DNA of 52,013 bases from positions 885,938 to 937,950 of the forward strand of contig WELB01000004.1 in NCBI GenBank assembly GCA_009602725.1. Reading direction: 5' to 3'. This DNA comes from Spirogloea muscicola (taxonomy: Eukaryota; Streptophyta; Zygnematophyceae; Spirogloeales; Spirogloeaceae). A program made the translations under genes and the position numbers. Every line of letters starts with the position of its first letter. Position 1 is the stretch's first letter. This document shows, one piece after another, positions 21,111 through 32,176 of the stretch. The notes under the pieces are model-generated. The model ran no database searches and had not been told where the DNA came from. It saw only the letters and a program-made list of their open reading frames with translations.

Positions 21111-24100
21111 ATGCTGGCCGCAGGCTCTGCCGCCGGGGGCCTCCTGCGGCGCACCGCCCGCGGCGTCACGGCAACGAGCGCCAGAGCCGCAGCGGCGTCT
21201 GTGCAGCGGACGTCCGACCCCCAGTGCGACGAGACCAACGGCTCTAGCCTCCCTTTGGCGAGCCAAGATTCGGTGGTGGGGACGGCAGGTTTAGTGGGAA
21301 AAGAGGAGCCGGTGCAGCCTGCGCAGCAGTCCATTGGCTTACTGCAGCTGCCGGACGGCCTCCAGGCCGCCATCGCCGCCTTCATCGCCCGCAGCCCACG
21401 CCGCCAGGTGCGGCAGGACGCGGCGCGGCTCTCGGGCGCCCTGCGGCAGCGCGCGCGGCTGTCAGCCCACCGCGCACCCCGTGGCCCAGCGGCGACGGCA
21501 ATGTGGGCGGCGGCGACGGCGGAGGAAGAGGAGGGGCGGAGCTGGGAGCACCTTGCCGCCGCTGCAGACGAGCGGCGGCTGGGCGTGGTGCCCAATGCCG
21601 ACGTGGGCGCAGCACCCCATGTGCCCCGCTACCGGGAGCCGGAGGTGGCGGCCTACATAGCCGCCCGCATGCCCGCCACCTACGCCGCGCTGCACCGGGT
21701 TATGCGTGAGGTCTGTCTGTCACGTAGCTCGACGACCTTGCCTTCGCACTGCCGACGTTGTCTAACCGTGCCCTTTTGCTGATGTTCAAAGGCATCCCAG
21801 CTGAAATTTTAAGTTGCTGACTACCTAGTGCTGTCAATAAAGTGTTGCCGCAGGTTGCGCTGCGGCTGCCAGCCTTCTCGCCATCGTCAATGGTCGACTT
21901 TGGAAGCGGCCCTGGCACCGCTATCTGGTGGGCTTGCGCGCCCGTCAGTGCCCGGCAGCACACCGGCTCTGCCCAGCGCCTGTGTTGCTCACGGCAGGCT
22001 GATGTTTGCCGCCACTACAGCCTGTTGCTTGAGTGGTTGCTGGCAGGGCGGCCATGCAGGCATGGCCGGGGCAGCTTCGGCGTGTGGCCATTGTGGAGAG
22101 TTCAGCACCCATGTCGCAGGCGAATGCCACTCTCCTCCAAGGTTCTACACGCCCCAGAGATGCTTCGCACATCTAAGCCTTCACCTCTATATGTCTCTGC
22201 CACTTTGACAGTTACCGGCTACATCACTGTGGGACTGACTTATAGCCTGGTCGAGCTGGCTGCAACTTTTGTTGACACGATACGGCGGGTCTGCTGCTAC
22301 AAAGGGGCCAGCGGGGCACCACCGCAGCTGCGCTACTTCTTGCATGTCGACACGCTCTCCCGCAAGCTCCGCGGCGAAGATCGACAAGTTGACGCAGTTG
22401 TTGCAGTGAGCAGCCGCCCTGCCAAACTGGCTCGTATATTGGTGGGCAAGCACTTTATGGTCTGGTTCTGAACGGCATGTGTGCTCCTCGGTGGCACTTC
22501 CGTGAGGCTGGTATAGGCATATGCGCTCAGCGAGCTGCCGAGCACCGAGGCGCGGGAGTCGATGGTCCGCCGCCTGTGGAGCCGGCACACCAAGCAGCTC
22601 CTGGCATGATCCTGGACCTTGAGATTCTCAAGTCTCTTGTGATACTGATCTGCAGTCTAAAGAGCACACTAGTTGCTCCCACCCCAGCCGTCTTGCATGA
22701 GGTGCAGGATAGGCTGGCCCCTTCATTGCTGCACAATGATGCCAAGGGCCTCAAGCTGTTGGAGTGCTCTGGGCTGCTCATGGGCCAGATCATTGTTGAG
22801 AGCGGCAACCCCTTTGGCTCGACCGTCGTGCGAGAGGCACGAGAGCATGTCCTGCGGCTGGAGCGGAAGGTAATCTGGCACCTTGGCAAGGAGTTGGAAG
22901 CGGAGATTTTAGAATAGCTAAGATGGTGCTTGACTTTTTGGGCTCTCGCATGACTTTCAGCAACCTGCTTGCTAGAAATTTGCTCGTCAGATTATTTTGG
23001 GCACTCATCATCATCCATGTCTTGCTGAGTGGAGAGGTTCACACTGCTGGATGTGCAGGCCACCTGGCAAGCTCCGGCGCAGCAGCTGCATGGGCGTGGC
23101 AAGACTGATGGACAGCATGGGACACAGGACGTGCGGCAGGAGGGTGCCCATGTTGTTGCTCCGGTACGACTGAACCCTTCACCTGCACGCCATTCTTGTG
23201 CAGTGGTCGGATTTCGCCACTAAGTCTTGCTGGGGGGTCAGCATGGCTTCCGCAGTGTGCCCACGATGGGTCGTGCCCAATGGACAGGACGGCAAGCTGG
23301 TGCTACTTCCGCCAAAGGCTGCTGCGTACACCAGCGCAGAAGATGGCCAAGGTTGGCTGCTGGCTGGACATTTGACAGGCTGTAATTTGGCAGTACACAA
23401 AGTGCTTGGGACTGCTGAACAGATACAGGATCGCTTAGATTAGCAAGGTTCTTCGGCCCTACCCTACATACATTGTGGTAAACTGTTGGCTCCCATTTTC
23501 ATATCGCGACCTATGGATGCATTAGTCTGAGTTAGGAGCTCATCCTGGAGACCATGGGGGCTCTGCAGAGGGGCCTGGAGTCGAGCCCTCAGGCACACTA
23601 AGACGAAAACTTTTCCTTTGTGGTCATCAGGCGCGGCGTGCGTCCACAGTGAGGATCTCGACCTTAATCTCGAGTTGCAGAGTGTCTGCACTCTGTACCT
23701 GATTTCCTCATCCATAATCACCAACCCTCGTTATCCTGATGGTTGCGCCGTTGAGCTCTATGTCTCACTAAGCTGCCGAAGGGCGACCTGCAACATGGCC
23801 ACTAAAGAGAGCCTAATGTGGGATGCTGCTGCTGGCCGGTGACTTGAGCCTTGCAATTAGTAAGCAGGTCGGCCGGGCCGTACGAGGTGAATCCTGAAGA
23901 TGAGCCTGCAGCATTGAGCCTCGCTGGCGTCCCTTTGCCAAAAGGACGATCGCTGCCAGTCCCAGGTATTGTAGCCACAGCAGCTGTCATCAGCAGTCTG
24001 GCGCCTCAGCGGATGTCAGAGCCTTTGTTGTATCTCTTCCAACGCTGCTGTTGTGTTGCAGAAGTGGAGATGCCACTCGAGGAGCCTGAATCAGAGAGTG

Positions 24101-24519
24101 GAGAGGCCCACGAACATGCCGCCGTTGAGGTTGCAGCCAGTACTGACGCCAATGGGCAGGTGATTGTGACTTCAAGTGAGCAAGTTGAGGATGAGGAGGA
24201 GGATGAGGGAGGTGAGGAGGAAGGTGGGGGCCACAGAGCACGGGACTTGCATGCGGCCGTGAGCACAGGGTGGGCACGCGTGGTGCGGCCGCCGCTGCGG
24301 CGCGGCGGGCACGTCATCCTGGACGTGTGCGCGGCGGCCGACGCCGGCGGGCGCAGCGGCGCGCTCGTGCGCAGCATCGTGTCTCGCGGGCGGGGCGGCA
24401 GTGCTCGATACCGGCGCGCCCGGCACACACGGTGGGGTGACCTCTGGCCACTTGCTGTGTGGCTGGACGACGGTCCGCGGTCTGCCGCACCTCCCAAGCC
24501 TGCCTCGACCACCTCCTAG
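21111..24519 (+). CDS. RSM22: Mitoribosomal small-subunit factor RSM22/METTL17
   Basis: Methyltransferase-fold protein that assists mitochondrial small ribosomal subunit assembly; homologues carry an Fe-S cluster. Exons: 21111-21710, 21854-21927, 22047-22141, 22305-22405, 22517-22603, 22789-22869, 23059-23163, 23256-23351, 23603-23648, 23868-23965, 24062-24519. Exon 1 starts with a mitochondrial-type presequence (MLAAGSAAGGLLRRTARG) and ends VAAYIAARMPATYAALHRVM. Exon 2 has the SAM-binding motif VDFGSGPGTAIW. Then come LRRVAIVE, SRKLRGEDRQVDAVVAAYAL, SELPSTEARESMVRRLWSRH, VESGNPFGSTVVREAREHVL, the Cys motif CAHDGSCPM...WCYFRQR, DENFSFVVIRRGVRPQ, and the C-terminus WARVVRPPLRRGGHVILDVC with RWGDLWP. 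Phase between 23351 and 23603 is off by one base, so a small exon or a boundary is missed there. Intron 5 seems to use a GC donor (TG|GCATGA). Confidence 0.88.
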
Positions 24520-25051
24520 TCATCGTACTTGGGCACTCAGGCACTCCATCACTCAATACTCACTCCATTTTCCTAGTCGTGTTGGGGTGCTTGGGCCACA
24601 TGGGCAGCCCAGTGCATGGTCCATGCCGCTCGTCAACGTCGGAGGAAAGACTCTCAAAGGGCGATGGCTGTAAAAGGCCAGCCCAAGTGGGTGGACAAGG
24701 TCCGGAGGGGTCGACATTCGCAACGCATGCCGACACGCGCGCGGCTGCCACAGGGGTTGCTCAATACGTCCTAGTCAACTGCAGCAAGTCGGAGTGACTA
24801 GCAGCACGGGAAGAAGAAAGACTCTGCCAGCACGGGAGAGTCAGCACCTCGAGATCCAGAGGCGGCGGCCAGGACATAGCCTATACGCAAAGCATCCGGG
24901 GTCAAGTCCACAGAGGCCCGGGGGAACCCGCAGAGGGTTTAGGTTTCAGGACCAGACGACTTTTAGGGGTTGCTGGGGTTTATGGATGCAGGGGTTTAAG
25001 ACCCGAGCTCCGTGCCCTGCAGCCCAGCGGCAGCGGGCGCGCGCAGCGTAG
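24520..25051. promoter_or_regulatory. Upstream region of the NDHT-like gene
   Basis: Holds one GGCTGTAAAAGGCCAGCCC repeat word at about 24668-24686 and a telo-box-like AGAGGGTTTAGGTTTCAGG at about 24931-24949. An open frame in the NDHT phase runs from 24794 to a TAG at 25049-25051 without an ATG. A presequence exon may be hidden here, but I cannot place it. Confidence 0.35.
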
Positions 25052-25790
25052 GCGAGCGGCGGGGGCGCCNGGCCAGCGCGCGCCGAGCACCGCGACACGC
25101 GTATCCACTGGTCCGACCCGGACGAGGGCTGGATCGGCGGCCCTGCCGCCGGGCGCGCCGCCGAGTCCGCGCCGCCCGGCACCGCCCTCCCGGTGCTGGG
25201 CGCCGACCTCGTCCCGCTGCTCCTGCAGGCCGAGGACAGCCACTACCTGTGCGTTTGCCAGCGCCACCGCCGCCGCCACCGCCGCCGCCACCGCCGCCGC
25301 TGCCGCCGCCGCTTCTGCTGCTGCCTGATTGACGTAATGACAGCAGCTGCTGCTGCGGCGGCGCAGGTACCTGGGCGTGCCGCCGACCGCGGGCGTGGAC
25401 GAGATCAAGGCGGCCTTCCGGCGGCTGTCCAAGCAGTACCACCCGGACGCGACGGCGCTGCCGCTGGAAGTGGCGGCCGCCAAGTTCGTGCGCCTCAAGG
25501 AGGCCCACAGCGTGCTCACGTCGCCCGAGCGCCGCCGCCTGTACGACTGGCAGACTGCCCAGGAGGCCTCGCGGCGGCAGGCCACGGCGAGGAGGCCGCC
25601 GCCGCGGCCCGCGTACTACCAGCAGGAGGGGTCGCCGGACCAGCGCGCGGACGAGCTCGGCCGCCACAACATGCCCCTCAGCAACCAGGCTCAAGCTGCG
25701 CTGGCCTTTGACGTCTTTGCGCTACTTGTGTCACTTGCTGCCATTGCTTTTGCCGTGCTTGTCAAGGGCCACGGTGCCACCACACCCTGA
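25052..25790 (+). CDS. NDHT: J-domain membrane protein, chloroplast NDH subunit T-like; start unresolved
   Basis: Likely stroma-side subunit of the chloroplast NADH-dehydrogenase-like complex (cyclic electron flow). Exon about 25052-25248 gives DTRIHWSDPDEGWIGG, a segment I associate with NdhT, and ends AEDSHYL. Exon 25367-25790 gives YLGVPPTAGVDEIKAAFRRL, SKQYHPDATALP with the J-domain HPD, AAAKFVRLKEAHSVLTSPER, RRLYDWQTAQEASRRQA, GRHNMPLSNQAQAALAFDVF and one C-terminal membrane helix (FALLVSLAAIAFAVLVKG). One J-domain plus one C-terminal membrane span is the NdhT plan; NdhU has a similar layout and is the main alternative. No ATG is in frame after the TAG at 25049, and a single N at 25070 leaves the local frame uncertain, so the transit peptide is missing. 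The intron holds CCG/CAC triplet repeats. Confidence 0.75.
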
Positions 25791-26293
25791 TCATCCTCCT
25801 ACCCTTCCCTCCAACCTCAACACCTCCCCACGTTTCTGATTGCTAAGAATAACACGCGCCTTTGAGGTGCCAAGCGCTGCTTGCCCAGCCAGTGCCATTG
25901 TGCTGCTTGGACTGCATGCAGCGAAATAGGTTAAAGGTCAATGCTGGTCACTCCGGCATGGTGCTTCTGGCCAGAATGGCTAAGAACAAAAGTAGCAGTC
26001 GCTTGACTGTATCTGCCTGGGAGTCGCAAGTCAAATTTTTTTTTTGTGTACTCGAAACAAACGAAGGCCAAGATGGCCATGTACGAAGGCAAGCACATCC
26101 AATCACGTACATAATCGCATAAGGGAGGAATGACAATTTCCCACCTGGCGAGAAAGTAAGGCAGACTGCAAGCTGGCCATCTAGCTTGCACCCTCAGTGC
26201 GTACAGCGCGGCACATTGCCGGCAGAATCGTTGACCTCTGACATACATCGAAGAGCTTATTGACATAGTAGCCATGGCACATAAGTGTGCCGC
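25791..26293. other. Intergenic, tail-to-tail spacer
   Basis: Between the NDHT-like gene (+) and RCC2 (-). AT-richer than its surroundings with a T9 run at about 26036. No gene or repeat recognised. Confidence 0.4.
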
Positions 26294-29200
26294 TCACTTC
26301 TTGCTGCCACGACCTCGCCCCCTTCCCCGGCCTCGCCCACGGCTGCCAGTTGCAGACGCGGCTGTTGCAGCTGGAAGCGGGTCGGCAGCGACTTTGCGGC
26401 CTCGGCCCCTGCCCCTCTTGTTGGCACTACCCCGAGCTGCTGCCTCTTGACCTTTGCGTTTGGCGGCTCCCTTTTTACTTGGGGCCTCGTCCTCGCCACC
26501 GACCTCATCCTCCGGTACTGCTTCCTCATTGCCCACAACTGCTTTCATCGCCTCCGCATTTGGTTCATACTCCGGCAGCTGCATGGCAAGACTCCAGTAT
26601 ATCACCATTGTTAAACATGCGCCTCAAACCTACTTGCTTGTCTGAGTAGGATCAGAATACTTAGGCTCTGGTTACTTGCAAGTGCAAAAGTACAAGATAC
26701 CAGGAGATGTAGAATAGACATATACTGAATAAACTTTGAGTAGGTTCTAAGGTCAGGACAGTATTTGGACTTCAAGTTGCCTAGCCGTCAAAGAAGGCGA
26801 CCTGGTCCAACTTTGCCAAGTCTTTGGTGCGGTCGACCACGTAAAGGGTGTGGCCGAGCCCTGCTGCAACCCTGAAGCCATAGCAATGCTGCATGCGTGA
26901 GCAGGCAGGCCCCGCAGCGATTTTGCTTGCTGCTCAGCTTGCAAGAAGGGGGTCCAACATGCTGGTCCCTATCACCTGAGCACACGGAGCCCCTCAAGCG
27001 AGTCTATCTTCCGGGGTGTGGCAGAGGACCTGAGCGCAAGGATTGGCCAGTTGTCAATAGGACCAATGCCAATGCAGGCACGCCAAGAGAGGAAGGTAAG
27101 GCAATGGAAGGGAAAGCAGGAGAACAATGGAAGGGGGGAGGGGAGGGGAGAGAGAGATTGGGATCAAAAGGGAAAGATGTAGGAGGGACTAAGGCACAAG
27201 GTTAACCCAGATCAATTGGGCCAAATAGGGCCCCAAAATTGTTGGAAGCAAAACGAGCGAGAAGAAAGAGGAGGGAGGTGGTGAGCGACCACCGCACTTG
27301 GGGCCACTGGGGCCATAACCGAGCTCGCCATAGAGGGCCGTGCCCCAGCTGATACACGAATCCTCTGCTGCCACCACTGAGCTCGTGTTCCCGCAGTCCA
27401 TGCTCCGCACGTGCCAGCCGCTGGCAGCGCCTCACAATTCCGTTAGCAACCAAGCCACAAGAAGCTGATGGACAATGCTCGCTTGCAGCAGATGGAGGGG
27501 GACAGGCAGGGTCCTGCCTCAGCTCCGAATGCGGCTTTGGGTACATCCAGTTGTCGCCAGTCGACTTGACGCGGCCCCACATGTAGAGCTGCCCGCCACC
27601 TGCAGGACTGAGTGAGCGTGTAAGGCCAGGCCGCTGGAAGCTGATGGTGCGGCCCTCGGCCTGTTGGTGGTGCAGCACTCACCAGCTGTGCAGGCGGAGA
27701 AGGCCGCGCCCGCAGCGACGACAGCATCTTGCGGCAGCAGGTTGCGGCGCAGGCCCTCGACGACAGTTGGCTTCCACTCGTCCTTCTGCTCCCGGTGGCC
27801 CAGCCTGGAGCCCCGCCCCCGGTGGCAATGTAATGGCAATGCAAGGCTTGAGCTTGAGGTCTAAGCTCAAGATTGAAACTATGGCATCAGGGGCCACACG
27901 GCCATTGCCGTCAAGGCCCGCCGTAATAAAGCATAGGCAGCCGGAGCTGACACCGCAGCACAGCCTGACCACATTTGCGCAGCAGCAACAAGGAGCTGCT
28001 GACTGGCGACTGCTGTTGAAGCCTCACCGCCCATAGCCACCATAGCCCCATCTGCACGGCACCAGCATCACCAGTCTCAGCAGCTGAAGCATCCAGGCGC
28101 CACAGGTAGCCGCAATCGCCACAGAAGGGGTCACTAAACGGAAAATACAAGAGCGGGGTGGGGCATTCACGTGTACAAGAGGCCGTCCTCAGTAGCCGCC
28201 ACTGACATTGAGTGCCGCCCGCGCCCCATGAAACAGCAGATCAATGATCATATCAGGGCAATTTAGTGAAGGTTAGCCACCAAATTCTAGTCAGAGCACA
28301 GCTCCAGTCAAAGTTTGTCCTAGGTAGTGCCTTATGCCACTTCCAATTGCAGGAAATACATTGGCCCATTTCAATAGAAGCAAAGGTATAAGCACAGGTG
28401 GGGACGGCGGAGCTCACCGGTATGGTTGTTGCCGCAGGCGACCTTGGTGACGGTCTTAGATGCGAGCGCCTGTATCGGCTGTGGCGTCGGCTGCGGCTCA
28501 TACATGATCTTCACCGACCCCTCCTTGGCATTGTACTGCAGCAGCGGCCCAGCAACAATGGCGGCGGGCCAGTGGCAGGCCAGCGGCAGTCTCAGCTCTT
28601 TGCCAATGGCAGCAATAACAATGGCAGCCGCAGCGGCGGCTGCTGCGGTGGTGGGCCACCCACCTCGTTGTCAGAGCCGTGGCCGAGCTGGCCATACTGC
28701 GGAAGGCCGGCGCTGAGTATGGTGCTGCCGGCTTTCGAGGTCAGCCACATGGTGAACTCGGCGCCGCATGCGACGGCCGTTGCATTGGTCACGGCCACCT
28801 TCACCGGTGCGCTCTCCACCTCTGCAGAAGGTGGTGCCGCTACTTCAGGCAGCCGCAGCAGCAATGCGTGCAACACCAGAGAGCGGGCAGCCTGGAAGGC
28901 AGGAAGGAGGTAAGGAAGTGAAGGAGGGGGAAGAAGAGGGTTAGGGTTAGGTTTTAGGATTTTAAGACCCTATATCTAACCCTAAACCCTAAATCCCTGC
29001 TTTTGCATTAGGTGATTTGAAGGTTAGGTGATGTGAAGGTCAGCCAACATCACCTTTTCGGTGGGAGCCGGTGCCGAGTTGGCCGCACTTGTTGGCGCCA
29101 AAGCCATACGACTCGCCGCCGACGCCAACGACGACCGTGTGCTGCCGCCCCGCGCCGGCCGCTACCACCTTCACCCTGCATGCCGGGACAGCCCAGCCGC

Positions 29201-30027
29201 GTGTCATTGGCTGGTGCGTCGGCCTGGCGGCTCTCCTTGTCCGTGTCCACGGGCACAGCCCACGCAGGCGGGCTTTACAGTTTGGGTTTGGGATGTAGAG
29301 AAGAGAGAGAGGGGGGAGAGAGAGAGGAAATGGAGAGAGGCGCACTTGGAGAGGCCAGCGACGGCCGTGGGGACGTGACGCGTGGCCAGGTCGCCGTGGC
29401 CGAGCTGGCCGTTCTGCGCTGCCCAGCAGGCCACTGCGCCTAGTCAAGTAGAGGGGGTCCCACGGGGCTGCAGGCCCTTACCCCCTGGCCGCCTTGCGTG
29501 GCCCGCTAGTTGAGGGGTGCACCTTACCTCGTTGCGGCCCCATGTGTAGCAGCTGCCGTCCACGCTGAGCGCCACACAGTGGCACGACGCTGCAGCAGGC
29601 TGCTATGATTTTTAGTAGAGCCTCGGCTCAAGCACAGTGAATACAACGTGGGCGTGGAAAGGGAGGGAGGGAGGGGCAGGGGCGGAGAGAGAGACAGAGA
29701 GAGAGGTGGGGACAAGAGATAGAGCGAGAGAGCGAGAGCGCGAGAGAGGTGGGAGTGAGCCTTGAGGCGCTCACAGCAGCCGGCGGCGACGACGGCGATG
29801 GCGACGCCGGCCAGGGCGGGCAGGCGGGAGGGGCTCGGGAGCGGAGGGAAGAGCTCCGCGCGCTGCGCCTTGGTGGCGGCGGCGGCGCCGGCGCCGGAGC
29901 CCTTGCGGGGCTCCGTGCGGCCAATCATGTCCCAGTCGGTGCCACCGCAGAAGAGCAGCTCGCCGCCGCCGCCGCCGCCGCCGCCATCGGCCCCCGGCTC
30001 CGCTTCTCCCGCCGCGCCCGCCGCCAT
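26294..30027 (-). CDS. RCC2: RCC1-repeat protein of the RCC2/TD-60 type
   Basis: Seven-bladed propeller protein; RCC2 in animals acts at centromeres and on small GTPases, and the plant role is poorly defined. Fourteen minus-strand exons close in frame at 523 aa: 30027-29775, 29589-29528, 29413-29346, 29175-29054, 28821-28664, 28535-28418, 28201-28171, 28051-28028, 27804-27683, 27599-27518, 27420-27298, 27029-26976, 26871-26802, 26578-26294. Motifs: ELLFCGGTDWDMIGR, CYTWGRNENGQLGHGD, SYGFGANKCGQLGTGS, ILSAGLPQYGQLGHGSDNE, LYTWGYGGYGRLGHREQKDE, GGGQLYMWGRVKSTGDNW, CISWGTALYGELGYGPSGPK, VAAGLGHTLYVVDRTKDLAK. Exon 14 adds LPEYEPNAEAM and a basic RGRGRGRG tail. Exons of 31 and 24 bases occur. The intron after 27518 has a GC donor. 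The ATG lies 4 bases from a gap. Confidence 0.93.
28937..28997. repeat. Inverted pair of telomere-like arrays in an RCC2 intron
   Basis: AGGGTTAGGGTTAGGTTTTA at about 28937-28956 faces TAACCCTAAACCCTAAATCC at about 28977-28996 across about 20 bases. The two arms can pair as a hairpin. It lies inside the intron between exons 4 and 5 of RCC2 (28822-29053). Confidence 0.75.
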
Positions 30028-30030
30028 GGC

Positions 30031-30433
30031 NNNNNNNNNNNNNNNNNNNNNNNNNNNNNNNNNNNNNNNNNNNNNNNNNNNNNNNNNNNNNNNNNNNNNN
30101 NNNNNNNNNNNNNNNNNNNNNNNNNNNNNNNNNNNNNNNNNNNNNNNNNNNNNNNNNNNNNNNNNNNNNNNNNNNNNNNNNNNNNNNNNNNNNNNNNNNN
30201 NNNNNNNNNNNNNNNNNNNNNNNNNNNNNNNNNNNNNNNNNNNNNNNNNNNNNNNNNNNNNNNNNNNNNNNNNNNNNNNNNNNNNNNNNNNNNNNNNNNN
30301 NNNNNNNNNNNNNNNNNNNNNNNNNNNNNNNNNNNNNNNNNNNNNNNNNNNNNNNNNNNNNNNNNNNNNNNNNNNNNNNNNNNNNNNNNNNNNNNNNNNN
30401 NNNNNNNNNNNNNNNNNNNNNNNNNNNNNNNNN
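30031..30433. other. Assembly gap 1 (403 N)
   Basis: Run of 403 N between the divergent RCC2 (-) and NDUFAF6 (+) genes, so both promoters and the NDUFAF6 5' end may lie in it. Confidence 0.98.
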
Positions 30434-30441
30434 TCCGATCT
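30434..30441 (+). other. Probable Illumina adapter tail at the gap edge
   Basis: The first called bases after the gap are TCCGATCT, the 3' end of the standard Illumina TruSeq adapter. Eight bases could be chance, but the position directly at a gap edge, and adapter elsewhere in the window, argue for an artefact. Confidence 0.6.
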
Positions 30442-30603
30442 CGCGGCGGCCGTCGCGGGGGCTCGTCGCCGCGGCGCCGCCTGGCTCCACCCGTCGCCGC
30501 CGGCGCTGCCGTTGAGCCAGGTGCCTCCGTTTTGCCGTGCTTTTGGCGAATCTGTGTTGGCCATGCCGCCTGTCTTCCAGCTGCCTCGCGATGGCCGAAT
30601 TGA

Positions 30604-32176
30604 CGAGCTTGCTCATGGCGAGCTTGCTTGTGGCGCCAGGCTGACAGATCCGACGGCGGCGTCGGCGGCGGTCGCGGCAGCGGCGGCGGCGGCTGGGACC
30701 TCCGCCATGCGCGCGGCCTCCACCTGGATGACCGCCAGCGACAGTCCTTCTCGTACTGCATAGACCAAGTCAGGTCCTCCTCGCGACGAGCCAAACCGAG
30801 CGCTGTGCCCGCGACGCCGCCGCAGCGCGCCTCCCGGGCGCAGTGGCGCGCCGTTGCGTCACGGCAGCACCTCGACAGCGCCTCGACTGCGAAGCGCATC
30901 GAGCTGAGCGCAGCCCCCTGGGCGCGGCGGGCCATGCAATGGCAGGCGGCACGACTACGAGCACTACCTGTGCAGCCTGCAGCTGCCGGCACAGCAGCGA
31001 CCTGCAGCTTTTGCCTTGCGGGCCTTCAACGTGGAGGTTGCCCGCGTGCGTGACCCTCGATCCCTCCGGCGAGGGCTATGCTTAGATTGGCGCACGCCAT
31101 GTCGCGGCTCGCTTCAGTGAGCGACCATGGTCCTTCGCTTATGGCTCAGCTGAAGCTGTTGTTGTGCAGGTCGCTGACAGCGCCAAGGATCCCACGCTCT
31201 GCATGATGCGCCTGGTCTGGTGGCGCGACGCCTTGGCCAACCTCTACAAGGTCTGCAGCACCTGTTGAGCACGTTGCGCGAGAGCAGTCTGCAGTGGCTC
31301 CCGAGCACGTTGCACACGACCTTAGAGATTCTCGTCAAGCTGCTGGAGATTCTGGATCACCTTGGCGTTGCTGTGCTCTCAGTTGAGCCTCCTTGCACTT
31401 CGGCAGGGCACCGTGCAGGAGCACCCAGTGCTGCTGGCGTTGGCAGCTGTGCTGGCGAGCTGCCGCCTGTCCAAGCCCTGGCTTGACCGCATCGTCGAAG
31501 CAAGGGTGCGTTTGGCCACCTTGGCGCCCTTGTCCTGCTCTGCGACTGCTGCAACAGCTCTGTCAGACCCAATGCTGTGATGTCGACAACAGTCGACGTC
31601 TGTCGCTCCTGCCAGATTCAAGACGTGGAGCATGAGGGCGCGCCGCAAGACATCTCAGCGCTGGAGGCCTATGCCGAGAGCACCGCGTCGTCGCTCCTGT
31701 ACCTTACACTACAGGCTGCTGGTGTAGCGAGCACGCAGGCCGATCATGCGGCCTCGCATGTCGGCAAGGCGGCCGGCATGACGCTCCTGCTGCGAGCAGC
31801 GCCTCACCATCATGCACGGCGGCGAACGTACATCCCCCTTGACACCGCTGCCAAGCACCGGTTATCGCAGGAGGACCTCTACTCCCTGAACCCCCCTCGG
31901 GAGCCGCTTGCCGATGCTGTGCTGGACATTGCCAGCCAGGCGCAGGCTCACCTGGTGACCGCGCGGGCAATGCTGCCCAAGCTCAAGGAGGAGGGGTTAC
32001 TGAATGCCGCGGCACCGATGCTGCTGCCGGCTGTGCCGGCGGCCACCTATCTTGCGGCCCTTGAGCGCCGAGGCTTCCATCTCCTGGATCCTTCGTTAGC
32101 GCGTGGCGTGTGCGCCACTCCGCCCCTCTGGCTGCAGCTGCAGCTCTTCTGGCACTCTCGGAACCAGTCGTTCTGA
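30604..32176 (+). CDS. NDUFAF6: Complex I assembly factor NDUFAF6 homologue, 5' end unresolved
   Basis: Squalene/phytoene-synthase-fold protein needed for mitochondrial complex I assembly. Exons: (30604)-30773, 30946-31045, 31170-31250, 31407-31505, 31616-32176, in phase. Text: [157 protein letters not shown], and an end [17 protein letters not shown]. These match the NDUFAF6 order closely. The first exon is open only after a stop at 30601-30603 and has no ATG, so the mitochondrial presequence is missing, probably in an upstream exon near or inside gap 1. Confidence 0.9.

Noticed and set aside
29524-30992. Open frames of about 280-355 codons across gap 1
   Set aside because: Most of their length is N. 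The real genes on the two sides are RCC2 (-) and NDUFAF6 (+).
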